Shown: positions 16,933 to 24,836 of the stretch, one piece after another
Layout: each line of letters begins with the position of its first letter
Position numbering within the stretch: position 1 is the first letter of the stretch
Assembly (NCBI GenBank): GCA_905214675.1
Contig: CAJMMS010000006.1
Coordinates: forward strand, 1 to 55,675
Source: an uncultured bacterium
Lineage (GTDB): Bacteria > Bacillota > Clostridia > Lachnospirales > Lachnospiraceae
Direction: 5' to 3'
Length of the DNA: 55,675 nucleotides
Notes under the pieces: generated by a model
Seen by the model: the letters and a program-made list of their open reading frames with translations, nothing else
The model's database searches: none
Told to the model about the DNA's origin: nothing
Program-made: the position numbers and the translations under genes

Positions 16933-17000
16933 CAATCCGCAGGTATCATAATTTGAGAAACATTATGGGCAAGCAGCAAAGCGGATTGCGAATATCCGCT
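16933..17000 (+). promoter_or_regulatory. glgB leader with two competing hairpins
   Basis: GCGGATTG (16981-16988) can pair either with CAATCCGC (16933-16940), forming a long-range stem, or, through AGCGGAT (16980-16986), with ATCCGCT (16994-17000) in a short hairpin. The two are mutually exclusive. The short hairpin ends 10 nt before the glgB ribosome binding site AAGGGAGGG (17010-17018). The spacer upstream of it (16862-16932) is AT-rich with no clear promoter. Confidence 0.4.
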
Positions 17001-17028
17001 TAAATACATAAGGGAGGGTTTACTGATT

Positions 17029-19614
17029 ATGGACAACAAATTATATGAAATGATGGACTGGGCAGCAGTAGAGGGGATTGTATATTCGGAGGAGGATCAT
17101 CCGCACGACATTCTGGGGGCACATGTGACAGAAGAAGGGATTCTGATCCAGACGTTTCTGCCGACGGCAAAGAGTGTGACGGTGGTGTTAAAAGACAGTG
17201 GCGAGGAATATCCGATGGATCTGGAGGATGAGGAAGGATTTTTCTCAGTCCTGCTTCCGGAGAAAACCATTCCTGACTATCATTACCATGTGGATTTTGG
17301 AGAAGCGGATGGAAAAGAAAATCTGGTAGAATATGAGGATCCGTATCGCTTTGAGCCACAGATCACAGAAAGAGATACAAAGAAATTTAATGCGGGAATA
17401 TGCTATAACATCTATGATAAACTGGGCGCACACCCGATGACAATTGATGGTGTGGAAGGTGTTCTGTTTGCAGTGTGGGCACCAAATGCCATGCGTGTCA
17501 GCGTGGTCGGAGATTTCAATTTATGGGATGGCAGACGGCTGCCGATGAGACGGCTGTGGGATTCCGGCATTTTTGAACTGTTTGTTCCGGGATTGAAAGA
17601 AGGACAGCTTTATAAGTACGAAATCAAGGCAAAAGGCGGACTTACGTTCTTAAAAGCCGATCCGTATGCCAACGCCGCGGAGCTTCGCCCGAACACGGCA
17701 TCGGTGATCACAAATCTTGAACATTATATATGGAAAGATGAAGCATGGTTAAAGAAGAGAACAGAGACGGACAGCAAGAAGGCTCCGATGTCCATTTACG
17801 AAGTACATCTTGGCTCGTTCCGCAAGCCGGAGGACGGCAGGGAGTTTTACAATTACCGTGAACTGGCTGTGATGCTGGCAGACTATGTAAAAGAAATGGG
17901 ATATACGCATGTCGAGCTGATGCCGGTTATGGAGCATCCGTTTGACGGTTCCTGGGGATATCAGGTGACAGGATATTATGCACCGACCAGCCGCTACGGC
18001 ACACCGGAAGATTTTATGTATTTGATGGACTATATGCATGCACAGGGCATCGGTGTGATCCTGGACTGGGTACCGGCACATTTCCCGCGTGATACGTTTG
18101 GACTGGCTTCCTTTGACGGTACCTGCCTGTATGAGCATCTTGATCCGAGGAAAGGATCTCATCCGCACTGGGGCACACTGATCTACAATTACGGCCGCCC
18201 GGAGGTAAAGAATTTCCTGATTGCAAATGCCCTGTTCTGGGCAGAAAAGTATCACATTGATGGTATCCGTATGGATGCGGTGGCTTCCATGCTCTATCTT
18301 GATTATGGAAAGAACGAAGGAGAATGGGTGCCGAATATCTACGGCGGAAACGAGAATCTGGAAGCAGTCGAATTCTTCCATCACCTCAATTCCATTTTTA
18401 AGCAGAAAGAGCCTGGTGTTCTGATGATCGCCGAAGAATCCACAGCATGGCCGAAAGTAACAGGAGCCGTTGAGGATGAGGGTCTTGGCTTTGACTATAA
18501 ATGGAACATGGGATGGATGAATGACTTCATTTATTATATGTCACTGGATCCGATTTTCCGTACTGCAAATCATGGGGCACTGACGTTCAGTATGGTTTAT
18601 GCGTACAGTGAAGATTATATTCTGACCTTGTCACACGATGAGGTTGTACACGGCAAAGCATCCATGATCGGCAAGATGCCGGGTGACCGTGAGCAGCAGT
18701 TTGCAAACTTACGTGCTGCTTATGGCTTTATGCTGGCACATCCGGGCAAAAAGCTTCTGTTCATGGGACAGGATTTTGCACAGTACGATGAGTGGGCAGA
18801 GGACCGCTCTCTGGAATGGGAACTTTTGCAGTATGACGAGCATAAACAGATGCAGAATTATGTCAAAGCACTCAATGCATTTTATAAATCACATCCGGCA
18901 CTTTACGAGATGGACTATGATCCGGACGGATTTACCTGGATCAATAACATTTCTGCAAATGAAAATATGGTAGTCTTTACCAGAAACACAAAGAAAAAAG
19001 AAGAGACGCTGCTGATCGTCTGCAATTTCTCACCGCTGACTTATGAAAACCACAAGATCGGCGTTCCGTATCCTGGAAAATATAAAGAAATCTTCAACAG
19101 CGACAGCAAAGAATTCGGAGGAAGCGGCACAGGCAATCCGAGACTGAAACAGTCCAAAAAATCAGAATGTGATGACAGGGCAGATTCAATCCTGATCACG
19201 GTTCCACCGATGAGCATTACGGTCTTTTCTTATACAAAGACAGCAGCCGGAAGAGCAGTCAACAAAAAGACAGCCGAAAAGAAAATAGCAGAGAAAAAAG
19301 TTACCGAAAAGAAAACAGCCGAAAAGAAAGTGGCTGCTGCAAAAGAACCGGGAAAGAAAACGGCTGCAAAGAAAACCAGTGAGAAAGTAACTTCGATCAA
19401 AGCTGCTTCTAAGAAAAAAGCAGATCTTGAGATGGTAGCTGCAAGCGAAGAAAAAGTAACAAAGACAGCAGAAAAAGCACCGAAAAAGAGCCTCAAAGAA
19501 GAACTGGAAGCCAAAATTGCGGAAAGTGAGAAGGCTGAGGAAGAAAGAAAAAACAAGACAAGAGGCAGAAAAATGGCCGCAAAGAGCAGACATAACAAAC
19601 AGCAGGAGAAATAG
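17029..19614 (+). CDS. glgB: 1,4-alpha-glucan branching enzyme with a long basic C-terminal tail
   Basis: An 861-residue glycogen-branching enzyme (GH13). It carries an N-terminal domain with HPHDILGAH, a CBM48 module (FAVWAPNAMRVSVVGDFNLWDG), and the barrel motifs DWVPAHFP, GIRMDAVASM (nucleophile Asp), MIAEESTAWP (acid Glu) and LSHDEVVHGK (second Asp). The ordinary enzyme ends near residue 740 (MSITVFSYTK). The remaining 120 or so residues are an alanine-lysine-glutamate repeat (KKTAEKK, EKKVTEKK and variants) like histone H1 tails, ending in GRKMAAKSRHNKQQEK. Such a tail is not needed for branching. mscS starts 4 nt later. Confidence 0.95.
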   Translation: MDNKLYEMMDWAAVEGIVYSEEDHPHDILGAHVTEEGILIQTFLPTAKSVTVVLKDSGEEYPMDLEDEEGFFSVLLPEKTIPDYHYHVDFGEADGKENLVEYEDPYRFEPQITERDTKKFNAGICYNIYDKLGAHPMTIDGVEGVLFAVWAPNAMRVSVVGDFNLWDGRRLPMRRLWDSGIFELFVPGLKEGQLYKYEIKAKGGLTFLKADPYANAAELRPNTASVITNLEHYIWKDEAWLKKRTETDSKKAPMSIYEVHLGSFRKPEDGREFYNYRELAVMLADYVKEMGYTHVELMPVMEHPFDGSWGYQVTGYYAPTSRYGTPEDFMYLMDYMHAQGIGVILDWVPAHFPRDTFGLASFDGTCLYEHLDPRKGSHPHWGTLIYNYGRPEVKNFLIANALFWAEKYHIDGIRMDAVASMLYLDYGKNEGEWVPNIYGGNENLEAVEFFHHLNSIFKQKEPGVLMIAEESTAWPKVTGAVEDEGLGFDYKWNMGWMNDFIYYMSLDPIFRTANHGALTFSMVYAYSEDYILTLSHDEVVHGKASMIGKMPGDREQQFANLRAAYGFMLAHPGKKLLFMGQDFAQYDEWAEDRSLEWELLQYDEHKQMQNYVKALNAFYKSHPALYEMDYDPDGFTWINNISANENMVVFTRNTKKKEETLLIVCNFSPLTYENHKIGVPYPGKYKEIFNSDSKEFGGSGTGNPRLKQSKKSECDDRADSILITVPPMSITVFSYTKTAAGRAVNKKTAEKKIAEKKVTEKKTAEKKVAAAKEPGKKTAAKKTSEKVTSIKAASKKKADLEMVAASEEKVTKTAEKAPKKSLKEELEAKIAESEKAEEERKNKTRGRKMAAKSRHNKQQEK

Positions 19615-19617
19615 CAG

Positions 19618-20490
19618 ATGGAACAAATAGCACAGAATACGGCAGATTCTCTGACCGAAAGTGTAAAAGAAGTCAATCAGTTTACACAGTATTTTCAGGG
19701 AAAACTGCCGGGGCTTCTGGATCTGGGAATCAAACTGGTCATTGTCCTGGTTGTATTTTTTATCTGCCGCAAGATCATTCAGTTGATCCTGAAAATTTTT
19801 GGGCGGTCTTTTGAAAGAGCCGGAATGGAAGCAGCATCCGCAAACTTCACGCTCTCTGTCATGAAAGCTATCATGTATGTGATGGTGGTGGCAGTCATGG
19901 CTACCTTTCTCGGAGTGTCCGGAGCGTCGGTTGCTGCACTGATCGGCTCGATGGGAGTCGGCGTTGTGCTGGCGTTAAAAGAATCACTTTCGAATATTGC
20001 AGGTGGATTTATTCTATTGTTCATGAAACCATTTGTCAGCGGAGATTATATCCACGAAGACACCCATGGAAATGAAGGAACTGTGGTGAAGGTGGATCTC
20101 TTTTACACAACGCTTCTGACGATCGATAACCGTACCGTGTCGATTCCAAACGGAATCATCACCAACAGCAGCCTGACGAATATTTCCAGGCAGGATAAGC
20201 GGCAATTGCGTGAAAAGGTGGGAATTTCTTACCGGAACGATATCAATGAGGCAAGAAAGGTCCTGCTGGATATTCTGATGAAGGATGACGCAATCCTGAA
20301 AGAAGAGAAGATCGAAGTGGTGGTTGAAAGTCTTGGCGATTCCAGCGTGATCCTGGGATGGCATGCCTGGGTAAGACCGGAAAACTATTTCCCGGCAAAA
20401 TGGCGGATCACCGAAGAAATCAAATACAGGTTTGACGAAAATCAGATCGAGATCCCGTATCAGCAGATCGATGTGAAGATTAACCGGTAA
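19618..20490 (+). CDS. Small-conductance mechanosensitive channel (MscS family)
   Basis: A 290-residue channel protein with three membrane helices: about residues 37-62, 74-100 and the pore helix beginning ASVAALIGSMGVGVVLALKESLSNIAGG, rich in Gly/Ala as in MscS TM3. The beta domain follows with FVSGDYI, the conserved VDLFYTTLLTIDNRTVSIPNGIITNSSLTN, and a C-terminal alpha/beta part ending EIPYQQIDVKI. It releases solutes on hypo-osmotic shock. It starts 4 nt after glgB, with AGGAG overlapping the glgB end, so the genes are co-transcribed. Confidence 0.93.
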   Translation: MEQIAQNTADSLTESVKEVNQFTQYFQGKLPGLLDLGIKLVIVLVVFFICRKIIQLILKIFGRSFERAGMEAASANFTLSVMKAIMYVMVVAVMATFLGVSGASVAALIGSMGVGVVLALKESLSNIAGGFILLFMKPFVSGDYIHEDTHGNEGTVVKVDLFYTTLLTIDNRTVSIPNGIITNSSLTNISRQDKRQLREKVGISYRNDINEARKVLLDILMKDDAILKEEKIEVVVESLGDSSVILGWHAWVRPENYFPAKWRITEEIKYRFDENQIEIPYQQIDVKINR

Positions 20491-20621
20491 GGACAGCCAG
20501 TAAGAACAGCAAGTAAGAGCAGGGGGAGTACAGAGTTTTCTGTTTGCCGGTCAATGTAAAAAGTGATAATGGAAGAGGGAAAAACAGAAGTAAGGGGCAG
20601 GTTACAGGAGGATAAAATTTT

Positions 20622-21008
20622 ATGGAAACAAAGAAAAAAGGCGTGCAGCCAGAAGCCCATACAAAAGAGCAGACTTCCGGCGGACATGCCCACAGCCACA
20701 CGCATGTGCTGGAGGATGGAACGGTTGTCACGCATACACATACGCACAGCCACGAAAATACAAAAGCAGTGTTAAACCGTCTCTCACGTGCGATCGGTCA
20801 CCTGGAGTCCATCAAAAAAATGGTGGAGAACGGCAGGGACTGCAGCGAGGTGCTGATCCAGCTTTCCGCCGTGAAAGCGGCGATCAATAATACCGGAAAA
20901 GTAATCCTTCAGGATCACATCCAGCACTGTCTGGTGGATGCCATTGAATCCGGGGATATGAAGGAAATCGAAGAATTAAACAAGGCGATTGACAGGTTCA
21001 TTAAATAG
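20622..21008 (+). CDS. CsoR/FrmR-family metal-sensing repressor with a histidine-rich N-terminus
   Basis: A 128-residue all-helical repressor. The DUF156 core starts near residue 46 (TKAVLNRLSRAIGHLESIKKMVENG) and shows the Cys of RDCSEVLIQLSAVKAAI and the HxxxC pair in DHIQHCLVDAI, the C-H-C set used for Cu(I) in CsoR. Ahead of the core is an unusual histidine-rich stretch with about ten His (GGHAHSHTHVLEDG, VTHTHTHSH), which suggests metal handling beyond copper, for example zinc or nickel. No metal transporter lies next to it. Start ATG 20622 has AGGAGG about 10 nt upstream. Confidence 0.88.
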   Translation: METKKKGVQPEAHTKEQTSGGHAHSHTHVLEDGTVVTHTHTHSHENTKAVLNRLSRAIGHLESIKKMVENGRDCSEVLIQLSAVKAAINNTGKVILQDHIQHCLVDAIESGDMKEIEELNKAIDRFIK

Positions 21009-21016
21009 TGTATAAT
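20989..21016 (+). promoter_or_regulatory. Promoter of the LCP gene, -35 inside the repressor gene
   Basis: Perfect TTGACA (20989-20994), 16-nt spacer, perfect TATAAT (21011-21016). The -35 box is inside the last codons of the CsoR-type gene. Confidence 0.8.
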
Positions 21017-21078
21017 AATTCAGTAGGCTTTTTAACAATGATTTGAATCTGCTGCAAAATGCAGCCTGAGAGGAAGGC

Positions 21079-22353
21079 ATGAAGAAAAGTAAAAAACTGA
21101 AGAAGAGTTCTGCATATAAGAAATATCGCAGACATAAGATTTTATTTATTACGGAATTGATCATTCTGATCCCATTGCTGGCATTTGGTTTTCTGTATGT
21201 TCAGTTTGAAAAGAGACTGGGGAATATTGATACGGTTAAGATCCAGTCCGGAGATATCCAGCTTAACGAAGAAGTAGAGACGAATGCAGTTATGCACGGT
21301 TATACCAATATTGCATTGTTTGGTGTAGATTCCCGGGATGGCAATATGGATTACACGAATACAGATACGATCATTATTGCCAGTATTAACAACGACACAA
21401 AAGTGGTAAAACTGGTATCGGTATACCGCGATACCTATCTGAACATCGGCGAGGACCGCTATGCGAAGGCAAATGCAGCCTATGCAAATGGTGGTTACAA
21501 ATGGGCAATCAGTATGCTGAACCAGAATCTGGATCTGGATATCACGGATTTTGTGACGGTCAACATGAATGCACTGGTGGAAGTGGTAGATGCGCTTGGT
21601 GGTTTTGATTTTGAACTTACTGATGAAGAAGTGGTACATATGAACAACTACTGTGTTGAAACTTCGGAGATCACCGGAAAATCCTACGAAAGGATCGAGC
21701 CGGAGGTTGCCGGTACGTATCATCTGAATGGTGTACAGTCGGTCGCATATACCCGTATCCGTTATACCGCAGGAAATGACTATAAGCGTACCGAGCGTCA
21801 GAGAGAACTGATCGCAAAGATCGTTGCCAAGGCAAAGAAGGCAGATATGAAAACGCTGATCGCGATCATGGACAATGTGTTCCCGATGATCTCGACCAGC
21901 CTGAGCAAATCAGATATTGTTTCAATGGGAATGAACATGATTTCTTATCAGTTAGGCGATACCTGCGGCTTTCCATACGAACATCATACCAGTGATTTAA
22001 GCGGAGATTCGGAAGTACCGGTTACCCTGTCATGGAACGTTACCAGACTTCATGACTATCTGTTCGGTATAAAGAATTATAAGCCGTCAGAAGGTGTGCA
22101 GCAGAGAAGCGCACACATCGAAGAAGTCAGCGGCTTCTCAAAAGGCAGTGCGGTCAGCAAAGAAAACTATACGTTGAACGGTGAAGAAGCCGGAAAAGAT
22201 GTGGATGATAATATCCCAGATGTTACTGAGACAGAGTCGGAAACACAGGATACATCGACAGATAACAGTGGAAATGATTCCTATGATGATTCTGGCTACA
22301 ACGATTACAGTGACAGCTATAGTGATGATTACAATTATAGCGAAGAGTACTGA
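21079..22353 (+). CDS. LytR-CpsA-Psr (LCP) family cell-wall glycopolymer ligase
   Basis: A 424-residue protein with a basic cytoplasmic start, one membrane helix (about residues 20-42) and an extracellular LCP domain. The LCP signature is present: IALFGVDSRDGNMDYTNTDT, VSVYRDTYLNI, LGGFDFELTDEEV, GVQSVAYTRIRYTAGNDYKRTERQRE. The conserved Arg/Asp residues that hold the polyprenyl pyrophosphate are in these blocks. The family attaches teichoic acids or capsule to peptidoglycan. The last 60 residues are a low-complexity, acidic D/S/Y tail (NSGNDSYDDSGYNDYSDSY). A consensus promoter precedes it. Confidence 0.92.
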   Translation: MKKSKKLKKSSAYKKYRRHKILFITELIILIPLLAFGFLYVQFEKRLGNIDTVKIQSGDIQLNEEVETNAVMHGYTNIALFGVDSRDGNMDYTNTDTIIIASINNDTKVVKLVSVYRDTYLNIGEDRYAKANAAYANGGYKWAISMLNQNLDLDITDFVTVNMNALVEVVDALGGFDFELTDEEVVHMNNYCVETSEITGKSYERIEPEVAGTYHLNGVQSVAYTRIRYTAGNDYKRTERQRELIAKIVAKAKKADMKTLIAIMDNVFPMISTSLSKSDIVSMGMNMISYQLGDTCGFPYEHHTSDLSGDSEVPVTLSWNVTRLHDYLFGIKNYKPSEGVQQRSAHIEEVSGFSKGSAVSKENYTLNGEEAGKDVDDNIPDVTETESETQDTSTDNSGNDSYDDSGYNDYSDSYSDDYNYSEEY

Positions 22354-22377
22354 TTGTAAATAATTTTGCGAAAATAC

Positions 22378-22406
22378 TTGCAAAATGAGCAATAATCATG
22401 TATAAT
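22378..22406 (+). promoter_or_regulatory. Promoter of tRNA-Thr
   Basis: TTGCAA (22378-22383), 17-nt spacer, TATAAT (22401-22406). A perfect 8-nt hairpin GTCAGCAG-TTTTA-CTGCTGAC (22414-22434) lies between the -10 and the 5' end of the tRNA, probably removed in processing. Confidence 0.78.
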
Positions 22407-22438
22407 AATAAAAGTCAGCAGTTTTACTGCTGACTGAT

Positions 22439-22511
22439 GCTGGAATAGCTCAGTCGGTAGAGCACTTCACTCGTAATGAAGGGGTCGAGGGTTCAAGTCC
22501 CTTTTCCAGCT
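22439..22511 (+). tRNA. tRNA-Thr (anticodon CGT)
   Basis: A complete 73-nt cloverleaf: acceptor GCTGGAA with TTCCAGC, D-stem GCTC/GAGC, anticodon stem CTTCA/TGAAG with loop CTCGTAA (anticodon CGT, reading ACG), 5-nt variable loop, T-arm GAGGG-TTCAAGT-CCCTT (closing G-T pair), discriminator T. CCA is not encoded. Confidence 0.95.
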
Positions 22512-22548
22512 TGACAGAAAAAGCCCGGAAATACGGCAAAAATGAAAG

Positions 22549-22579
22549 AAAGAGCATCCTGTGAAAGGGTGCTCTTTTT
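22549..22579 (+). terminator. Terminator after tRNA-Thr
   Basis: AAAGAGCATCCT (22549-22560) pairs with AGGGTGCTCTTT and runs into TTTTT; short GTGA loop. Confidence 0.8.
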
Positions 22580-22584
22580 CGTGA

Positions 22585-22604
22585 TTGACTAACATTTGAC
22601 TAAC
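22585..22604 (+). repeat. Tandem TTGACTAAC direct repeat beside the tRNA
   Basis: TTGACTAAC occurs at 22585-22593 and 22596-22604, 11 bp apart, just past the tRNA terminator and at the border of the AT-rich island. Such repeats are often seen at integrase arm or core sites next to tRNA genes; no integrase remains here, so this is only a possible footprint. Confidence 0.35.
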
Positions 22605-22655
22605 GTTTTTTATTTTGCCTGCTGCTGCAAATGATCCTTTTAAGTGATTGTAAAA

Positions 22656-22934
22656 TTAACATAAATAGCGAATTTCTCCGAAACGATTAAGCCGTTCAGC
22701 TATAATATCATTACTGTTGGCTTCTACCATTCGCATCAACTTCTTTAATATTTTTTCTGGAATCTTAGAATTATTATTGCAAAGGATAACCTTTACGGTA
22801 CTTGTGATCCAGAGCTTGGTAGCAGTAGAAGTAGCACGTCCTTCTGAAATGTGAACATGGATTGGTTCTAATGGATCTCCTTCATTAGAGCAGAAATAAA
22901 TGGTGTATGGTCCGATTCTAAGAAGTTGCGGCAT
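22656..22934 (-). CDS. DUF4160-family small protein
   Basis: A 92-residue protein. The start reads MPQLLRIGPYTIYFCSNEGD and continues with EPIHVHISEGRA, which fits the DUF4160 pattern (Pro-rich start, IYF..NE, then HVH). The remainder is helical with KIPEKILKKLMRMVEAN. DUF4160 genes commonly occur as the second gene of small two-gene modules and are often suspected to be toxin-antitoxin-like, but the function is not established. It overlaps the upstream gene by 17 nt, so the two are translationally coupled. The region is AT-rich. Confidence 0.75.
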   Translation of the reverse strand: MPQLLRIGPYTIYFCSNEGDPLEPIHVHISEGRATSTATKLWITSTVKVILCNNNSKIPEKILKKLMRMVEANSNDIIAERLNRFGEIRYLC

Positions 22935-23190
22935 TCAGAATGCCCCCCTCCTGTGAGAACTCAATGATAAGGTGAGCATTATTTCGAAGTAATTGTTTGA
23001 AATAACTCATTTCCGATTCACTATAGCCTTTGATATCTTCCCATTTGTATTCTGGAAGCCAGCAGGTAGCATTATGAAATCCACCGGTGTTATCCGGAGT
23101 TTCGATATATACTTTTACTGTTCCGTCAGGTTTCATTTCGGAATGGGTAATTTCAGTATCATCATTCAATGTCATAAATGGGTACATCAT
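22918..23190 (-). CDS. Small partner protein of the DUF4160 gene, unknown function
   Basis: A 90-residue acidic protein. Two adjacent ATG codons (23190 and 23187) can start it; the ribosome binding site is weak. The middle reads KPDGTVKVYIETPDNTGGF, then CWLPEYKWEDIKGYSESEMSYFKQLLRNN and a C-terminal EGGILNAATS. I do not recognise the family with certainty; proteins of this size and shape are regularly found just upstream of DUF4160 genes. It is the first gene of the minus-strand pair, and a repeat-bearing promoter lies about 70-115 nt upstream (see 23257-23303). Confidence 0.65.
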   Translation of the reverse strand: MMYPFMTLNDDTEITHSEMKPDGTVKVYIETPDNTGGFHNATCWLPEYKWEDIKGYSESEMSYFKQLLRNNAHLIIEFSQEGGILNAATS

Positions 23191-23256
23191 AAAGCCACTA
23201 ATATAGCAGTATTCTATTCCATTTGTCAGTACGAAACCATTCTTTTATTCTTAAAT

Positions 23257-23303
23257 TCGTTTAAACAAATGTATTATATTCGTTTAAATGAATTTGCTTT
23301 CAA
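23257..23303 (-). promoter_or_regulatory. Promoter and two-site operator of the DUF4160 pair
   Basis: On the minus strand, TTGAAA (23303-23298) and TATAAT (23278-23273) are 19 nt apart. Around this -10 are two direct copies of TTCGTTTAAA on the plus strand at 23257-23266 and 23279-23288, exactly 22 bp apart (two helical turns). The half-sites AAATTCGTTTAAA and TTTAAATGAATTT also form a near-perfect inverted repeat. This suggests repression by a DNA-binding product of the pair. The rest of 23191-23557 holds the promoter at 23360 and no open frame that I can support. Confidence 0.5.
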
Positions 23304-23359
23304 TAAAGTATAACATGAAAAAGTATTTCATTACAATATTTTCTTTTTAGATAAATATA

Positions 23360-23388
23360 TTGACAAAAACATTCTTAAAATATATAAT
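23360..23388 (+). promoter_or_regulatory. Consensus promoter upstream of the SDR gene
   Basis: Perfect TTGACA (23360-23365), 17-nt spacer, perfect TATAAT (23383-23388). The leader is about 160 nt long and includes the near-palindrome GATACTTGAAGTATC. A second possible -10 (TGCTAGAAT) lies near 23445-23455. Confidence 0.75.
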
Positions 23389-23557
23389 TTGATTATAAGG
23401 ACAGTTAGTAAGTGATACTTGAAGTATCCGCAATAGTGATTTGTGCTAGAATACAGACTATATTTTGCAGGGACAGGGCGGCTATTTCTTATGTGTGTAT
23501 GTAAGAATCGAAACGATTAAACTGGCTGTTGTCAGAATACAGAAAGCGAGCGATAGC

Positions 23558-24349
23558 ATGAAAATATTAATCACAGGAGCTCATGGTTTTGTGGGCAAGT
23601 GTCTGATGCAGGATCTGGATGATACGGTTGCGGCACCATCCATGCGAGGTATGGACGAAGAACAGATCCAAAACATGATTGAGAAAAGCGGAGCAGACGT
23701 TATCATTCACACGGCAGCAATTTCGGATGTCGGGACGTGTGAAAAAGATCCGGAAGCATCTTATGAAGCAAATGTGCGTCTGCCATGGTTTCTTGCGAAA
23801 GCAGCAAAGGAGCGGAAACTGATTTGTTTCAGTTCGGATCAAGTATACCGCGGATGCGAAAGTGAAGGACCGTACAGGGAGGAAGACGCCAGTCCATGCA
23901 ATGTTTACGGCAGGCATAAACTGGAGATGGAGCAGCGGGTTCTGGATGTGAAGCCGGATGCGGTGATGTTAAGGGCAGAGTGGATGTATGATTATCCGGC
24001 AGAGAGGTCAAATTATCTTCGTATGCTGTTAAACGAAAAGCAGATTCTGACGTTTGGAAAACAGTATCGGGGAATCACCTATCTTCGGGAAGTTGCGGAA
24101 AATATGCCGAAGATTTTTGCACTTCCGGGAGGCGTTTACAATTTTGGCAGTGAGACAGAGCAGACCATGTACGATATCAGCAGTGAAATGCTGCGGTTTC
24201 TGAAAAGTGACAGGAAACCAGAAGAAGTGCCGCCGGCACATAATCTGTGGATGGACTGTACAAAAGCAAAAGAACAGGGAATCCTTTTCAGCGATGTGCT
24301 GGACGGACTGAAACGCTGCCTGAAAGATTACGACCTGGTAAAAGAATAG
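23558..24349 (+). CDS. RmlD-like NAD(P)-dependent sugar-nucleotide reductase (extended SDR)
   Basis: A 263-residue short-chain dehydrogenase. It begins MKILITGAHGFVGKCLMQDL (glycine-rich nucleotide loop), then DVIIHTAAISDVGTCEKDPE, the strand CFSSDQVYRG and the catalytic YGRHK (YxxxK). This layout matches the RmlD/SDR17 group, dTDP-4-dehydrorhamnose reductases and relatives. No rhamnose pathway genes are adjacent, so the substrate is open. ATG 23558 aligns with the family N-terminus, although the ribosome binding site is weak; a longer in-frame start at 23465 adds no domain. The next gene follows 37 nt later. Confidence 0.8.
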   Translation: MKILITGAHGFVGKCLMQDLDDTVAAPSMRGMDEEQIQNMIEKSGADVIIHTAAISDVGTCEKDPEASYEANVRLPWFLAKAAKERKLICFSSDQVYRGCESEGPYREEDASPCNVYGRHKLEMEQRVLDVKPDAVMLRAEWMYDYPAERSNYLRMLLNEKQILTFGKQYRGITYLREVAENMPKIFALPGGVYNFGSETEQTMYDISSEMLRFLKSDRKPEEVPPAHNLWMDCTKAKEQGILFSDVLDGLKRCLKDYDLVKE

Positions 24350-24386
24350 ATCTGCGTTGAAGCCAGGAGAAAGTGAGAGGGCAGAA

Positions 24387-24701
24387 ATGGAAGCACGCAC
24401 AAAATTAACGGATGATTTTGCTTATGAAGTGCTCTCGGTGGTGGAAGAAATCCCGGAAGGAAAGGTGGCAACTTACGGGCAGATCGCCAGACTGATCGGA
24501 CGTGAGAAAAATGCCAGGCTTGTGGCACGCGTGCTTTCGCATGCAGAATATTATGGCGAATTTCCATGCCACAGAGTCGTGAATCATGTAGGAAGACTTG
24601 CACCGGGATGGCAGGAACAGAGATTTCTGCTGGAAGAAGAAGGAGTAGGACTGAAAGATCGAAATCATGTGGAGCTGAAAAAATATCAGTGGGAATGTTA
24701 G
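24387..24701 (+). CDS. MGMT-like protein (alkyltransferase-like) retaining the PCHR cysteine
   Basis: A 104-residue single-domain protein matching the DNA-binding C-terminal domain of O6-alkylguanine-DNA alkyltransferases: FAYEVLSVVEEIPEGKVATYGQIARLIG, the helix-turn-helix, and EFPCHRVVNHVGRLAPGW. Alkyltransferase-like (ATL) proteins of this size usually have Trp in place of the active Cys (PWHR), but this one keeps PCHRV. It may therefore accept alkyl groups, or flag lesions for nucleotide-excision repair. Start ATG 24387 has GAGAGGG upstream. It ends at a terminator shared with the convergent gene. Confidence 0.85.
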   Translation: MEARTKLTDDFAYEVLSVVEEIPEGKVATYGQIARLIGREKNARLVARVLSHAEYYGEFPCHRVVNHVGRLAPGWQEQRFLLEEEGVGLKDRNHVELKKYQWEC

Positions 24702-24769
24702 AAAGAAAATAAAATTCAAGAATTCAAGAATACCTCGTGCATTCTGTGTACGTCACATCTGATGTACGA

Positions 24770-24819
24770 AAAAATACCCGTTATATCTCGTTTTGTGAGA
24801 TACAGCGGGTGCTTTTTAT
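24770..24819. terminator. Bidirectional terminator between convergent genes
   Basis: ACCCG (24776-24780) with CGGGT (24806-24810), enclosing TATCTC with GAGATA. It is flanked by A-run and T-run on opposite sides, so it can serve both the MGMT-like gene and the minus-strand lipoprotein operon. Confidence 0.75.
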
Positions 24820-24836
24820 AATGGTGGAGTAAAACG

